Source of the DNA: Micromonospora sp. CCTCC AA 2012012
GTDB taxonomy: Bacteria > Actinomycetota > Actinomycetes > Mycobacteriales > Micromonosporaceae
Length of the DNA stretch: 64,000 bases
Direction: 5' to 3'
Assembly: GCF_040499845.1 (NCBI RefSeq)
Contig: NZ_CP159342.1
Coordinates: forward strand, 4,836,001-4,900,000
The notes below the pieces were generated by a model. It was given only the letters and a program-made list of their open reading frames with translations. It ran no database searches and was not told the DNA's origin. Below, piece by piece: positions 56,290 to 64,000 of this stretch (within the stretch, counting starts at the first letter, position 1; every line of letters begins with the position of its first letter). The position numbers and the translations under genes are program-made.

Positions 56290-57597
56290 ATGCCCGGTAC
56301 CGCAGTCGAGTGGTCCAACTGGGCCGGCAACCAGCGCAGCACGGCCACCGCCATCCTGCGCCCCCGTACGACCGGGGACGTCGTCGCGGCCGTCCGCGCC
56401 GCCGCGGCGGCCGGTCGGACGCTGCGGGCGGTGGGCAGCGGCCACTCGTTCACCGACACCGCGGTCACCGACGGACACCGGCTGGAACTCGCCGACCTGC
56501 ACACCGACGTCACGGTCGACACCGCCCGACGGCTGGTCACCGTGCCCGCCGGGCTGCCCCTGCACGCCCTCAACGACCTGCTCGCGCGGCACGGCCTCGC
56601 CCTGCCCAACCTCGGCGACATCGACGCGCAGACCATCGCCGGGGCGATCTCCACCGGCACCCACGGCACCGGGGCGAAACTCGGCTGCCTCTCCACCTTC
56701 GTGGTCGGGCTGACCCTGGTCACCGGCACCGGCGAGGTGCTGCACTGCTCCGCCGACGCGCACCCGGACGTCTTCGCCGCCGCCCGGGTCGGCCTCGGCG
56801 CGGTCGGCGTCCTGGTCGAGGTGACCCTGCGCTGCGTCGACGCCTTCGTGCTCCGCGCCCACGAACGCCCGGCGCCGCTGGACACGGTGCTCGGCGACCT
56901 CCCGGCGCTGGTCGCCGGGCACGACCACGTCGAGTTCTACTGGTTCCCCTACACCTCCCGGGTGCAGGTGAAGACCAACGACCGGGTGCCCGCCGACGAC
57001 CGGCCGCTGCCCCGGTGGCGGGGCTGGCTGGACGACGAGTTCCTCGCCAACACCGTCTTCGCCGGAGCCTGCCGGCTCGGCCGCGCCGTACCGGCGCTGG
57101 CCCCCGGCATCAGCGCCGTCTCCGCCCGCGCGCTCACCGAACGCAGCTACACCGGCCGGTCCGACCGGGTCTTCTGCACCCCGCGCCGGGTCCGCTTCGT
57201 GGAGATGGAGTACGCCCTCCCGCGCGCCGTCCTCCCCACCGCGCTGGAGGAGCTGCGCCGCATCGTCGACGGGCTGCCGTTCAAGGTGCTCTTCCCGGTC
57301 GAGGTGCGATTCACCGCCGCCGACGACATCTGGCTGTCGCACGGCTACGGCCGCGACTCGGCGTACGTGGCCATCCACCAGTACGTGGGGATGCCGTACG
57401 AGCCGTACTTCCGGGCGTTCGAGGAGGCGGCGACGGAACTCGGCGGCCGGCCCCACTGGGGGAAGCTGCACTACCGGGACGCGGCGTCGCTCGCGCCCGC
57501 GTACCCGAGGTTCGCCGACTTCCGGGCCGTGCGCGACCGCCTCGACCCCGACCGCCTCTTCACCAACCCCTACCTGCGCCGCGTCGTCGGGGACTGA
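56290..57597 (+). CDS. D-arabinono-1,4-lactone oxidase family FAD protein
   Basis: FAD-dependent oxidoreductase of 435 residues. The FAD-binding part has TLRAVGSGHSFTDTAVTDG, with the His that can link flavin covalently, and GAISTGTHGTGAKLGCLS. The C-terminal ALO domain ends in GGRPHWGKLHY (HWGK signature) and DRLFTNPYLRRVVG. It oxidises aldonolactones or alditols in the cytoplasm. ATG 56290 with GAGGAG 6 nt upstream. Under likely TetR control. Confidence 0.93.
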   Translation: MPGTAVEWSNWAGNQRSTATAILRPRTTGDVVAAVRAAAAAGRTLRAVGSGHSFTDTAVTDGHRLELADLHTDVTVDTARRLVTVPAGLPLHALNDLLARHGLALPNLGDIDAQTIAGAISTGTHGTGAKLGCLSTFVVGLTLVTGTGEVLHCSADAHPDVFAAARVGLGAVGVLVEVTLRCVDAFVLRAHERPAPLDTVLGDLPALVAGHDHVEFYWFPYTSRVQVKTNDRVPADDRPLPRWRGWLDDEFLANTVFAGACRLGRAVPALAPGISAVSARALTERSYTGRSDRVFCTPRRVRFVEMEYALPRAVLPTALEELRRIVDGLPFKVLFPVEVRFTAADDIWLSHGYGRDSAYVAIHQYVGMPYEPYFRAFEEAATELGGRPHWGKLHYRDAASLAPAYPRFADFRAVRDRLDPDRLFTNPYLRRVVGD

Positions 57598-57641
57598 CTC
57601 CGGCACCCGCGCAGCCGCCGCACCCCGGTACCCTCCGGGCG

Positions 57642-58571
57642 ATGTCCCGGAACCGCCCGCGCCGTGCCGTGACGGCCGCCAGCTGTCTCTTCGCCGCCCT
57701 GCTCGTGCTGGGCGGCTGCTCGGTGCCGACGTCCGCCCCCGCGGTCCAGCCGAGCGGTACGGGCCCGCGGGACCCGGGCCCCTCCGTCGAGGACTTCGTC
57801 CGGCAGCTCAAGCCCACCGCGCCGTACCGCGATCCGGGCGAGCGGGAACGGCAGGACACGGAGGAGGCGGTGTCGCTGCTGCTGCGCGGGCGCGACGGGC
57901 TCGACCGGGCCACCGCCCTGCTCAACGGCGTGGGCTACCAGTCGGCCGTGGACGACGACCCGGAGACCGGCCGCAGCTACGCCATCTTCACCACCGACGC
58001 CGGCGGCGACCGGTCCTGGGGCATGCTGCTGGTCGACCTCTCCCGTCCCCCCGAGCTGGCCGTCGAGGTCCCGCACCCCAACTCCGACCTGCACACCGAG
58101 GATGTCGGGCTGCGGCTGTTCCGGGCCGTACCCGGGTCGGTGCTGCTGATCGCCGGCGCACACCGCCGGGCCGCCAACGACCGGGCCGACGCCGCCCACA
58201 ACCCGGACGGGCTGTTCCAGGTCATCGCTGCGGAGTTCGCCCGCCACGACGTCAACCAGATCCAGCTGCACGGCTTCGCCGACCGCAGCCTCCCCGACGA
58301 GGACGTGGTGGTCTCCAACGGTCAACGCCGCTCCAGCGCCCCGCTGCGCCGGGTGGCGAACGCGCTGGACGAGGCCGGCTTCGTCACCTGCCGCGCGTGG
58401 ACGGCCCGCTGCGGGCAGCTCGAAGGCACCACCAACACGCAGGCGGAGGAGGCCCGCCGGCAGGGCACCGTCTTCATCCACCTGGAGATCACCTGGGCGG
58501 TCCGCCGGGATGCCGACCGCCGGGCCACGCTGGTGCAGGCCCTCGCCGCGGCCGACCTGCCCCGGAACTAG
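57642..58571 (+). CDS. Lipoprotein of unknown function
   Basis: Protein of 309 residues with lipoprotein signal: RRAVTAASCLFAALLVLGGCSVPTSAP, lipobox LGGC. The exported part shows YAIFTTDAGGDRSWGMLLVDLSRPPELAVEVPHPNSDLHTEDVGLRLFRAVPGSVLLIAGAHRRA. The short HPNSDLHTE and GAHRRA segments and their spacing suggest a metal-binding hydrolase-like fold, but no known family can be named with confidence. ATG 57642 (TACCCT box 12 bp upstream). It faces the PGA-type operon tail to tail. Confidence 0.8.
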   Translation: MSRNRPRRAVTAASCLFAALLVLGGCSVPTSAPAVQPSGTGPRDPGPSVEDFVRQLKPTAPYRDPGERERQDTEEAVSLLLRGRDGLDRATALLNGVGYQSAVDDDPETGRSYAIFTTDAGGDRSWGMLLVDLSRPPELAVEVPHPNSDLHTEDVGLRLFRAVPGSVLLIAGAHRRAANDRADAAHNPDGLFQVIAAEFARHDVNQIQLHGFADRSLPDEDVVVSNGQRRSSAPLRRVANALDEAGFVTCRAWTARCGQLEGTTNTQAEEARRQGTVFIHLEITWAVRRDADRRATLVQALAAADLPRN

Positions 58572-58589
58572 CCCGGCGACCGGCCGGCG

Positions 58590-59624
58590 TCAGATGCGCC
58601 GCGCGGTGAGGAACCTCGCCGACCAGTAGCTCGGGCCGTCCAGCAGGGACTCACCGCCGAAGTCGCCGAAGGTCGGCCCGTCCGCCTTCACCCGGCTGGA
58701 CATGAAGCGGTGGTGGCCGGAGTCGTCCACGCCGATGTAGATGCCGGAGTGCTGAATGGTCGGCCCGGCCTCCTCGCCGTGGCTGAAGAAGACCAGGTCG
58801 CCCTCCTGGAGCAGGTCGTAGTCGCGGGCCGGGCGGCCGGTGCTCGGGATCAGCAGCGTGCCCGGGCCGACAGCGGCCAACGCGAAGGCCCGGCGGGGCA
58901 GACCCGGCCCCTTGGTGTTGGTGCCGAGCAGCGGGTACTTCATCCGGTAGCCGTAGACCATGCGGATGAAGCCGGAGCAGTCCAGGCTGCGGAAGTGGGC
59001 CTTGTCCGGACGCTCGTGCCGACCGTCGGGGAAGTCCCACGGCACGCCCAGGTAGTCGTAGAAGTCGGAGTTCTCCGCACGGCCGTCCGGGTCGTCGGCG
59101 GAGTACGGACCGAACGAGGCGTCCCCGGCGTACTGGATGCCCTTCGCGTCCTTCCGGGCCTTCGCGCCGTCCTGGTACTGCATCGCGATCGCCAGGGCGT
59201 CCGGACTGCGGTCCTTGACCATCCTGCTCAACCAGGGCCGGAACCAGGACTCCCGCTCGGCGCCGGCCTTCCAGGGCTTCGGCGCCAGCCGGATCCAGCC
59301 GTCCGTGGTGACGGTCGCGTGCGTGAAACGGGCCTCGCCGAAGGTCCGCTCCGGGCCGGAGACCCGGACCGTCCGCGCCCCGTCGGTGAAGAGGGCCAGC
59401 ACCCGGCCCTCGGCATCGCTGACCTGGGTACGGGCTGGCCGGGTCAGCCGCTCGTAGGTCAGCTCACCGGAGGCGTCGGCGGGTGCCCCCTGGGTGCCGG
59501 TCAGCGCAGCCGGCGCGGAGACCGGGGCCCGGTCGGGGCGGAGCGCCACCACGACGATCGCACCGGTGGCCACCAGGACGACGACCAGCGCCGCCCACAT
59601 CCACTTGTTGCTCTGCGACACCAT
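58590..59624 (-). CDS. NlpC/P60-type peptidase, last gene of the Pgs-like operon
   Basis: Protein of 344 residues with one N-terminal membrane segment (WMWAALVVVLVATGAIVVVAL), an extracellular middle part and a C-terminal NlpC/P60-like domain: FRSLDCSGFIRMVYGY supplies the Cys (about residue 215) and QHSGIYIG the His. It probably cuts gamma-glutamyl bonds in peptidoglycan or in the polymer made by PgsBC, as PgdS does in Bacillus subtilis. GTG 59654 is possible, but ATG 59624 has AAGGTGA 7 nt upstream and gives a normal signal anchor. Confidence 0.85.
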   Translation of the reverse strand: MVSQSNKWMWAALVVVLVATGAIVVVALRPDRAPVSAPAALTGTQGAPADASGELTYERLTRPARTQVSDAEGRVLALFTDGARTVRVSGPERTFGEARFTHATVTTDGWIRLAPKPWKAGAERESWFRPWLSRMVKDRSPDALAIAMQYQDGAKARKDAKGIQYAGDASFGPYSADDPDGRAENSDFYDYLGVPWDFPDGRHERPDKAHFRSLDCSGFIRMVYGYRMKYPLLGTNTKGPGLPRRAFALAAVGPGTLLIPSTGRPARDYDLLQEGDLVFFSHGEEAGPTIQHSGIYIGVDDSGHHRFMSSRVKADGPTFGDFGGESLLDGPSYWSARFLTARRI

Positions 59625-59663
59625 CCGGGGGTCACCTTCCCTGGTCTCGGTCACGGCGAGGCG

Positions 59664-60146
59664 TCAGCTCACCGGCACCAGGCCGGCCAGCACGCCACTG
59701 ATGATGATCAGGTAAGAGCCCCCGGAGACCGCCGCGGTGGCGAGCATGGTGGCCACCGGGGGCTGTCGGACCAGCTGGTACGCGATCAGACCGGGCGCGA
59801 CGAACCCGAGGGTCTGGTGCGAGAAGAGCAGGGGGAAGTCCTGCTGGATGACGAGGAACAGGGTCGTCTGCAGCAGCACGCTGAGCAGCACGATGGCCGC
59901 GAACAGCCGCTTGCCGTAGAGGATCACCACGCGCTGCATGAGCTTGGTGAGCGCCCAGGTGACCCCGGTCATCACCACGATCACCAGCGCCTGCCGGTAC
60001 TCCTCGACCAGGATCAGGGCCAGCCACCCCGGTGTGATCATGCCGCCCGGGGAGAGGTTGGTGGTCAGGTAGCAGGCCAACGCCAGGACCAGCCCCACGC
60101 CCAGGCAGAGCGTCGACAGCTCCGGCGTCAGTTCTCCGCTCGTCAC
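59664..60146 (-). CDS. pgsC: PgsC/CapC poly-gamma-glutamate synthesis membrane protein
   Basis: Integral membrane protein of 160 residues with four or five helices: LCLGVGLVLALACYLTTNLSPGGMITPGWLALILV, the PGGMITPG loop, RLFAAIVLLSVLLQTTLFLVI, LGFVAPGLIAYQLVRQPPVATMLATAAVSG. These fit PgsC/CapC, the membrane partner that completes the polyglutamate ligase. GTG 60146 overlaps the PgsB stop (GTGA), so they are made together. Confidence 0.85.
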   Translation of the reverse strand: MTSGELTPELSTLCLGVGLVLALACYLTTNLSPGGMITPGWLALILVEEYRQALVIVVMTGVTWALTKLMQRVVILYGKRLFAAIVLLSVLLQTTLFLVIQQDFPLLFSHQTLGFVAPGLIAYQLVRQPPVATMLATAAVSGGSYLIIISGVLAGLVPVS

Positions 60147-61870
60147 GAGGGGCTCCAGTACGTGGACGGCCGCGGGGGCGGCGTATCGGGATCGGTCTGG
60201 TCGGGGCGGGACACCGGCGGACGACGGACGACCGGTTGGGTCGGCATCGTCCGGTCCGGGTCGTAGCGGGCCGGCTCGGGCGGGCCCTGCGGCGCACCGC
60301 CCTGCGGTGGCGGACCGGACCGGGGGCGGACCGGCGGCCCACCATACTGCCCACGGGGGCCGTCCGGGTCGTACGGGTCAAGGCGGCGGGGCGGTCGGGC
60401 CGGGTACCCGCCGTACGGCTGGTCGTCCCGGGTCCGGCGCTCGCCGTACGGGGCACCGAGGGGCGGGTACGGCTCGTGGGCGGCGACGCGCGCCGGCCGA
60501 GCGTCGTGCGGGTCCCGGGGAGCGGGCGGCGTGAACCCGTGGGGTGGCAGCGGACCCGGGCGGCCCGGTACCGCCGGACCGGCCGGCACGCCGGAGCGGC
60601 CGGGAGACCGGACCGGCAGGGGGACGCGTGGTTCCGGCTCCCCGTACGGCTGCCGGCCGGCGGGGCGGGCCGGCGGGGCGGCACGGTCCTGGGGGGCGGG
60701 TTGCTCCAGGCCGGCGAGCTGGGCCAGCAGGATCTCACCCTGACCGTGGATGTTGCCGATGGCCAGCACCGAGGCGAAGCCGTCGATGGTGCCGAGCACC
60801 CCGTCGAGGAGCTCCCGCGCCGGGATCCGGCCGCCCAGGTCGACCACCCGGTCCTGCCACTGGGCGTCGATCTTGGCCCGGGCGCTGCGGGTCGGCTCAC
60901 CGATGAGGATCACCTTGTCCGGGTCGATCCGCGCGATCAACGAGCCCATCTGGCCGTTCCGCTCGACCCGGTCCGGGCGGCAGTTGATCAACACGTGCAG
61001 CGGCCTCGGGATCGAGCCCTGATCGGCCAACTGCTGGATGTTCATGTACGTCGACTCGGGGTCGTTCGCCGCGAAGATGTTGGCGAAGCGCAGCGACCGG
61101 TCCCCGGCGCGGTACTCCTCGACGCTGAGCACACCCGGATCCGGCGGCGCCGTCCACATGCCCTGCACGGCGGCCTCGCGGGGAACGCCGAGCAGCTCCG
61201 CCACCTTCAGGGCGATGGCCACGTTCTCCTTGAACGTGGTCCAGGTGAAGCCCTTCATCTCCTCGTCGGCCACGGACTCCGGATAGACCGGGACGAGCGT
61301 GCACCTGCGCTTGTCCGCCTCCTCCTGGAGGATGTGCAGCCGGTCCTGCTCGGCGGTGACACAGATGCCGCCCACCGGCATGGACCGGCTCAACGACCGC
61401 GCCACGTCGTCCAGCGTCGGACCCATCTCCGCCAGGTGATCCTCCCGGACGTTGCAGAGGATGCCGATGGTCGACCGGATCAACTTGGTCTGGTTCAGCT
61501 CCTGCAACGGCGGCATGACCGCCATGCACTCGATCACGAGCGCGTCGGGATAGTAGGAGGCCGCCCGACGCACGATGCCGATCTGCTCCACCACGTTCGC
61601 GATGCCGAACTTGCGGTAGACCGGCTCCTCGCTGGCGTCCGGGAAGATGAACCGGGCCGCGGTGCCGGTGGTCTTGGCGACCACCACCATTTTGCCGCCG
61701 CGCAGCGCCCCGGCGGTCAGGCGGGTGATCGAACTCTTGCCGCGGATGCCGTTGACCAGCACCCGGTGCGGGATGCTGTGCAGGCTGCGATGGTGGTTGC
61801 GCTGCTCGATGACGCCGCCCGCCAGCAACCCGAGGCAGGCGGCCAGGAACACCAGATAGAGGAAGAGCAC
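60143..61870 (-). CDS. pgsB: PgsB/CapB poly-gamma-glutamate ligase with Pro-rich tail
   Basis: Mur-ligase-type ATP-dependent amide ligase of 575 residues; Bacillus PgsB is 393. An N-terminal membrane anchor VLFLYLVFLAACLGLLAGG precedes the P-loop NGIRGKSSITRL (about 40-51). The ligase core continues with YYPDALVIECMAVMPPLQELNQ, GILCNVREDHLAEMG and GNIHGQGEILL. The core ends near residue 392; about 180 residues of Pro/Arg/Gly-rich tail follow. It joins glutamate (or a similar acid) through gamma-amide bonds. GTG 61870 has AAAGGG 8 nt upstream and starts directly after the previous stop. Confidence 0.9.
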   Translation of the reverse strand: MLFLYLVFLAACLGLLAGGVIEQRNHHRSLHSIPHRVLVNGIRGKSSITRLTAGALRGGKMVVVAKTTGTAARFIFPDASEEPVYRKFGIANVVEQIGIVRRAASYYPDALVIECMAVMPPLQELNQTKLIRSTIGILCNVREDHLAEMGPTLDDVARSLSRSMPVGGICVTAEQDRLHILQEEADKRRCTLVPVYPESVADEEMKGFTWTTFKENVAIALKVAELLGVPREAAVQGMWTAPPDPGVLSVEEYRAGDRSLRFANIFAANDPESTYMNIQQLADQGSIPRPLHVLINCRPDRVERNGQMGSLIARIDPDKVILIGEPTRSARAKIDAQWQDRVVDLGGRIPARELLDGVLGTIDGFASVLAIGNIHGQGEILLAQLAGLEQPAPQDRAAPPARPAGRQPYGEPEPRVPLPVRSPGRSGVPAGPAVPGRPGPLPPHGFTPPAPRDPHDARPARVAAHEPYPPLGAPYGERRTRDDQPYGGYPARPPRRLDPYDPDGPRGQYGGPPVRPRSGPPPQGGAPQGPPEPARYDPDRTMPTQPVVRRPPVSRPDQTDPDTPPPRPSTYWSPS

Positions 61871-61871
61871 G

Positions 61872-64000
61872 TCAGACACCCTTTCGGCGGCCACGGCCAC
61901 CACGGCGGCGGTCCGGCACCCGGGGCATGATCGCCGTGGGCATGCCGTCGGTGCCCCGCAGCCGCGCCGCGCCACCGAGGCGCTGCTCGCCGTGCGTCGC
62001 CGCCTGACGGCACACCTCCAGGCAGACCGCGACCGCCCCGATGTCGTCGTGCCAGCGCGGCGAGATCGCCTGGGAGGTGTCGCCGCCGGCCAACGTGGCC
62101 GCCTCCCGGGCCAGGTTGCGCAGCGGCCGGAGCTGGAAGAAGTAGTGCCAGCTGAACAGCAGCAGCCCGATACCCACCGCCACGACCACCACCAGCAGCG
62201 CACCGTGCCGCAGCACGTTGCCGGGCAACGCGAAGTCCGTCACCGGACGTTGGGCGACCACCGTCCACTTCAACGCCGCGGCCGGGCCGTCCAACGCCAC
62301 CGGCGCGGCGACCAGCAGGTCGCGCGCCCCGTCCACCTCCGTCACCTGGGCGTACGTCCGGCCGGTGAGCGCCTGCGTCGAAGCGCCCCGCACCGGGGCG
62401 TCGGTGACCTGCTCGAACGCCAGATAGCCACCGCTGTCGAGGATGTCGCGCTGGTCCACGTCCAGCACCCGGACCCGCCCCTGCATCCGTTGCAGCAGCC
62501 GGGTCAGGTAGCGCACGTCGAACTCCGCGACCAGGGACCGGCCGTCCGCCAGCGGCTGGTACGCGTACACGATCGGCAGCCGCCCGCGTACGTCGTGCAG
62601 GACGACACCGCCCTTGCCGGGTGCCTTACCGGTGGGGCGCAGCGGTTCGCGGCCCACGCTGGTGACCACGCTCCCGTCCGCCGACAGCACGTACGCGCTG
62701 CGGAACCGGCCCGACTCGTCGAGCAGGTCGTCCAGCGCCCGGCGGAGCTGCTGGTTACTGGCGGCGGGTTGGTCCCGACCGAGCACCAGCAGCTTGTCGT
62801 AGCCGCCGTTGAGCGAGTCGCCCAACGCCGCGGCGACCGCACCGGCCTGGTTCTCCGAATCCCGCACCACCTGGGCGGGCAGGTCCCGCTCGGTCTCCTT
62901 CGCGGTGGCGAGGATGCCGCCGGCGGCGCCGAGGACGGCGACGACCGCCGCGACGACCATCAGGATCGCCGGTACGCCGCCCGCTGCGGAGTGCCGACCG
63001 GCCGGGCCGCCCCCGGGCCGGGCGGCGAGTGCGCTCAGCGCCGAGGCGATCCGGTTGACCTGGGCGTTGGGCGTGCTCGGCGGGTCACCCGGTGAGTTGC
63101 CCGAGGCGACCGCCTTGGCGTGGGCCAGCAGCCGGCGTACCGGCAGGACCAGCCCGGCCCGCAGGATGAGCAGCACCACGATCGCCGCCACGACCAGCGC
63201 GAGCGCGGCCACCAGCGGCTCCCGGCTCTCGGCCGCGGTGGTCATCGGCGAATAGATCAGCGAGACGACCGCGAAGCCGTGGTCCCCGACGGCGTCGGCC
63301 GTGACCACCGGGACGACCGGACCGGTGGCCCCGCTACCGCGTGCCGGCACGACCGCCGGGCCGGTGCGGGTCGTGGTACGCCCGCGCCCACTGGCCCGGA
63401 CCGCCTTCTCGACGACCGGATCGAGCTGCGGACCCGCCTGCACCGGGGCACCCTGGGCGAGGGCCCGGCCCTTGCCGGCCACCGCGATCAGCACGGCCTG
63501 CCTGGAGCGCGGGTCGAGACGCAGGGTCCGCACGTTCAGTCGCAGCTCGGCGACGAGGAGCTTCCTGTCGGCCAGCGGCTCGACCAGCAGCATGCGGGCG
63601 TCGTTGCCGTCGACCAGCGGCAGCGCGGCCCGTTCCGGGGCGAGCCCGGCCGGCAGCACGAAGACCTGGCCGACCCGGTTCACGACCGTCTTGCCGTCCG
63701 GGTTGAAGACGGCCACGCCGCGCCACTTGTCCTGGTCCTTGGTCAGGGCGGCGAGCCGCGCGGCGGCCTGCTCCGGGTGCGCCCGGTAGGCGACGACCTC
63801 ACGGCCCAGCTCGTCCCGACTGCGGTTGACCGAGCGGTTGAGGCTGCGGGAGAGCTCGCTGACGAACTCGTGCTGGGACTCGACGACCGCCCGGGGCACC
63901 CCGGACGAGGTGTTCCGGCCCAGGTACGCGAAGGCGAAGATCGCCAGCAGCGTGAGCAGCAGGGCGCAGACCAGAGAGGGCGTGCCGATCCCGGTGAGCA
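61872..64000 (-). CDS. Tandem Cache/HAMP membrane protein of the Pgs-like operon, 5' part outside the window
   Basis: The frame runs from the window edge; the visible 709 residues start in a transmembrane helix (LVCALLLTLLAIFAFAYLG). Two copies of one layout follow: an extracellular Cache-like sensor, a membrane helix (PLVAALALVVAAIVVLLILRAG and LLVVVVAVGIGLLLFSWHYFF) and a HAMP-like linker (LVLPVRRLLAHAKAVASGN; QLRPLRNLAREAATLAGGD). No kinase, cyclase, methyl-accepting or GGDEF domain follows; it ends in a basic tail PDRRRGGRGRRKGV. It lies 1 bp upstream of pgsB, so it is probably part of the polymer machinery. Confidence 0.8.
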   Translation of the reverse strand, partial: LTGIGTPSLVCALLLTLLAIFAFAYLGRNTSSGVPRAVVESQHEFVSELSRSLNRSVNRSRDELGREVVAYRAHPEQAAARLAALTKDQDKWRGVAVFNPDGKTVVNRVGQVFVLPAGLAPERAALPLVDGNDARMLLVEPLADRKLLVAELRLNVRTLRLDPRSRQAVLIAVAGKGRALAQGAPVQAGPQLDPVVEKAVRASGRGRTTTRTGPAVVPARGSGATGPVVPVVTADAVGDHGFAVVSLIYSPMTTAAESREPLVAALALVVAAIVVLLILRAGLVLPVRRLLAHAKAVASGNSPGDPPSTPNAQVNRIASALSALAARPGGGPAGRHSAAGGVPAILMVVAAVVAVLGAAGGILATAKETERDLPAQVVRDSENQAGAVAAALGDSLNGGYDKLLVLGRDQPAASNQQLRRALDDLLDESGRFRSAYVLSADGSVVTSVGREPLRPTGKAPGKGGVVLHDVRGRLPIVYAYQPLADGRSLVAEFDVRYLTRLLQRMQGRVRVLDVDQRDILDSGGYLAFEQVTDAPVRGASTQALTGRTYAQVTEVDGARDLLVAAPVALDGPAAALKWTVVAQRPVTDFALPGNVLRHGALLVVVVAVGIGLLLFSWHYFFQLRPLRNLAREAATLAGGDTSQAISPRWHDDIGAVAVCLEVCRQAATHGEQRLGGAARLRGTDGMPTAIMPRVPDRRRGGRGRRKGV

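Overview
The window comes from a high-GC actinobacterium. Codon use is strongly GC-biased, GTG starts are common and Shine-Dalgarno sequences are GAGG-like. The gene set (futalosine menaquinone genes, actinobacterial XPB helicase, separate LigD modules with Ku, F420-type PPOX proteins, an MFS-thymidylate kinase fusion, EspC/WXG-type proteins, an ECF41 sigma factor) points to Micromonosporaceae, most likely Micromonospora or a close relative. This is my inference from gene content; no database search was run. No rRNA operon, CRISPR array or intact mobile element is visible, and there is one tRNA (Thr, anticodon CGU).

Layout. 0-8.4 kb: MFS exporter (cut by the window edge) with a MarR regulator, DUF2530 and DUF3027 proteins, a second MFS protein coupled to futalosine hydrolase mqnB, an XRE-GNAT fusion, a MITE-like repeat, mqnD, a cold-shock protein and a HAD phosphatase. 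8.4-13.7 kb: two DNA-repair helicase-type genes (helicase_C_3/WYL-like and XPB) around an L,D-transpeptidase lipoprotein. 13.8-18.2 kb: ECF41 sigma factor divergent from its AhpD-like partner with twin promoters, an oxidoreductase/XRE pair and a TIGR03089 protein. 18.2-21.1 kb: a bacterial NHEJ module (LigD polymerase, LigD ligase, divergent Ku). 21.1-32.1 kb: housekeeping and accessory genes (PPOX, FKBP, SCO6745-like, HAD, MerR with a textbook 19-bp-spacer promoter, quinone oxidoreductase, acyl-CoA ligase, Nudix, DUF11-like secreted protein, DHA2 exporter, PfpI). 32.2-36.2 kb: a heptose-type sugar locus (HldE with a large insertion, GT2, GT9). 36.2-40 kb: a stress block (Hsp20, DUF2231, Rho_N-like repeat protein, SRPBCC) whose three transcription units each carry a GTTT-N14/15-GGGTAC promoter, the SigB type of actinobacteria.

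40-46.1 kb is an accessory, decayed region ending at tRNA-Thr. It holds a MarR remnant, a secreted FG-GAP-like protein, a lower-GC orphan ORF, a TetR gene with twin operators beside an internally deleted SDR remnant, an intact SDR, a SUKH-4-like immunity protein, and broken traSA (FtsK-like) and integrase genes. The last two are the signature of an old actinomycete integrative conjugative element (AICE).

46.2-58.6 kb: metallophosphoesterase, a 25-bp-arm palindrome, ricT, a small type VII secretion-like cluster (YbaB-like, EspC-like, WXG-like), holB, MFS-tmk fusion, an amino acid aldolase/racemase-fold gene, TetR with a lactone oxidase, and a lipoprotein. 58.6-64 kb: a tightly packed operon encoding PgsB and PgsC of poly-gamma-glutamate synthesis, an NlpC/P60 hydrolase and a large tandem Cache/HAMP membrane protein without an output domain. 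This is the best candidate in the window for an under-described system: a polyglutamate-like surface polymer with its own membrane sensor or scaffold and hydrolase, and without a PgsA in view.
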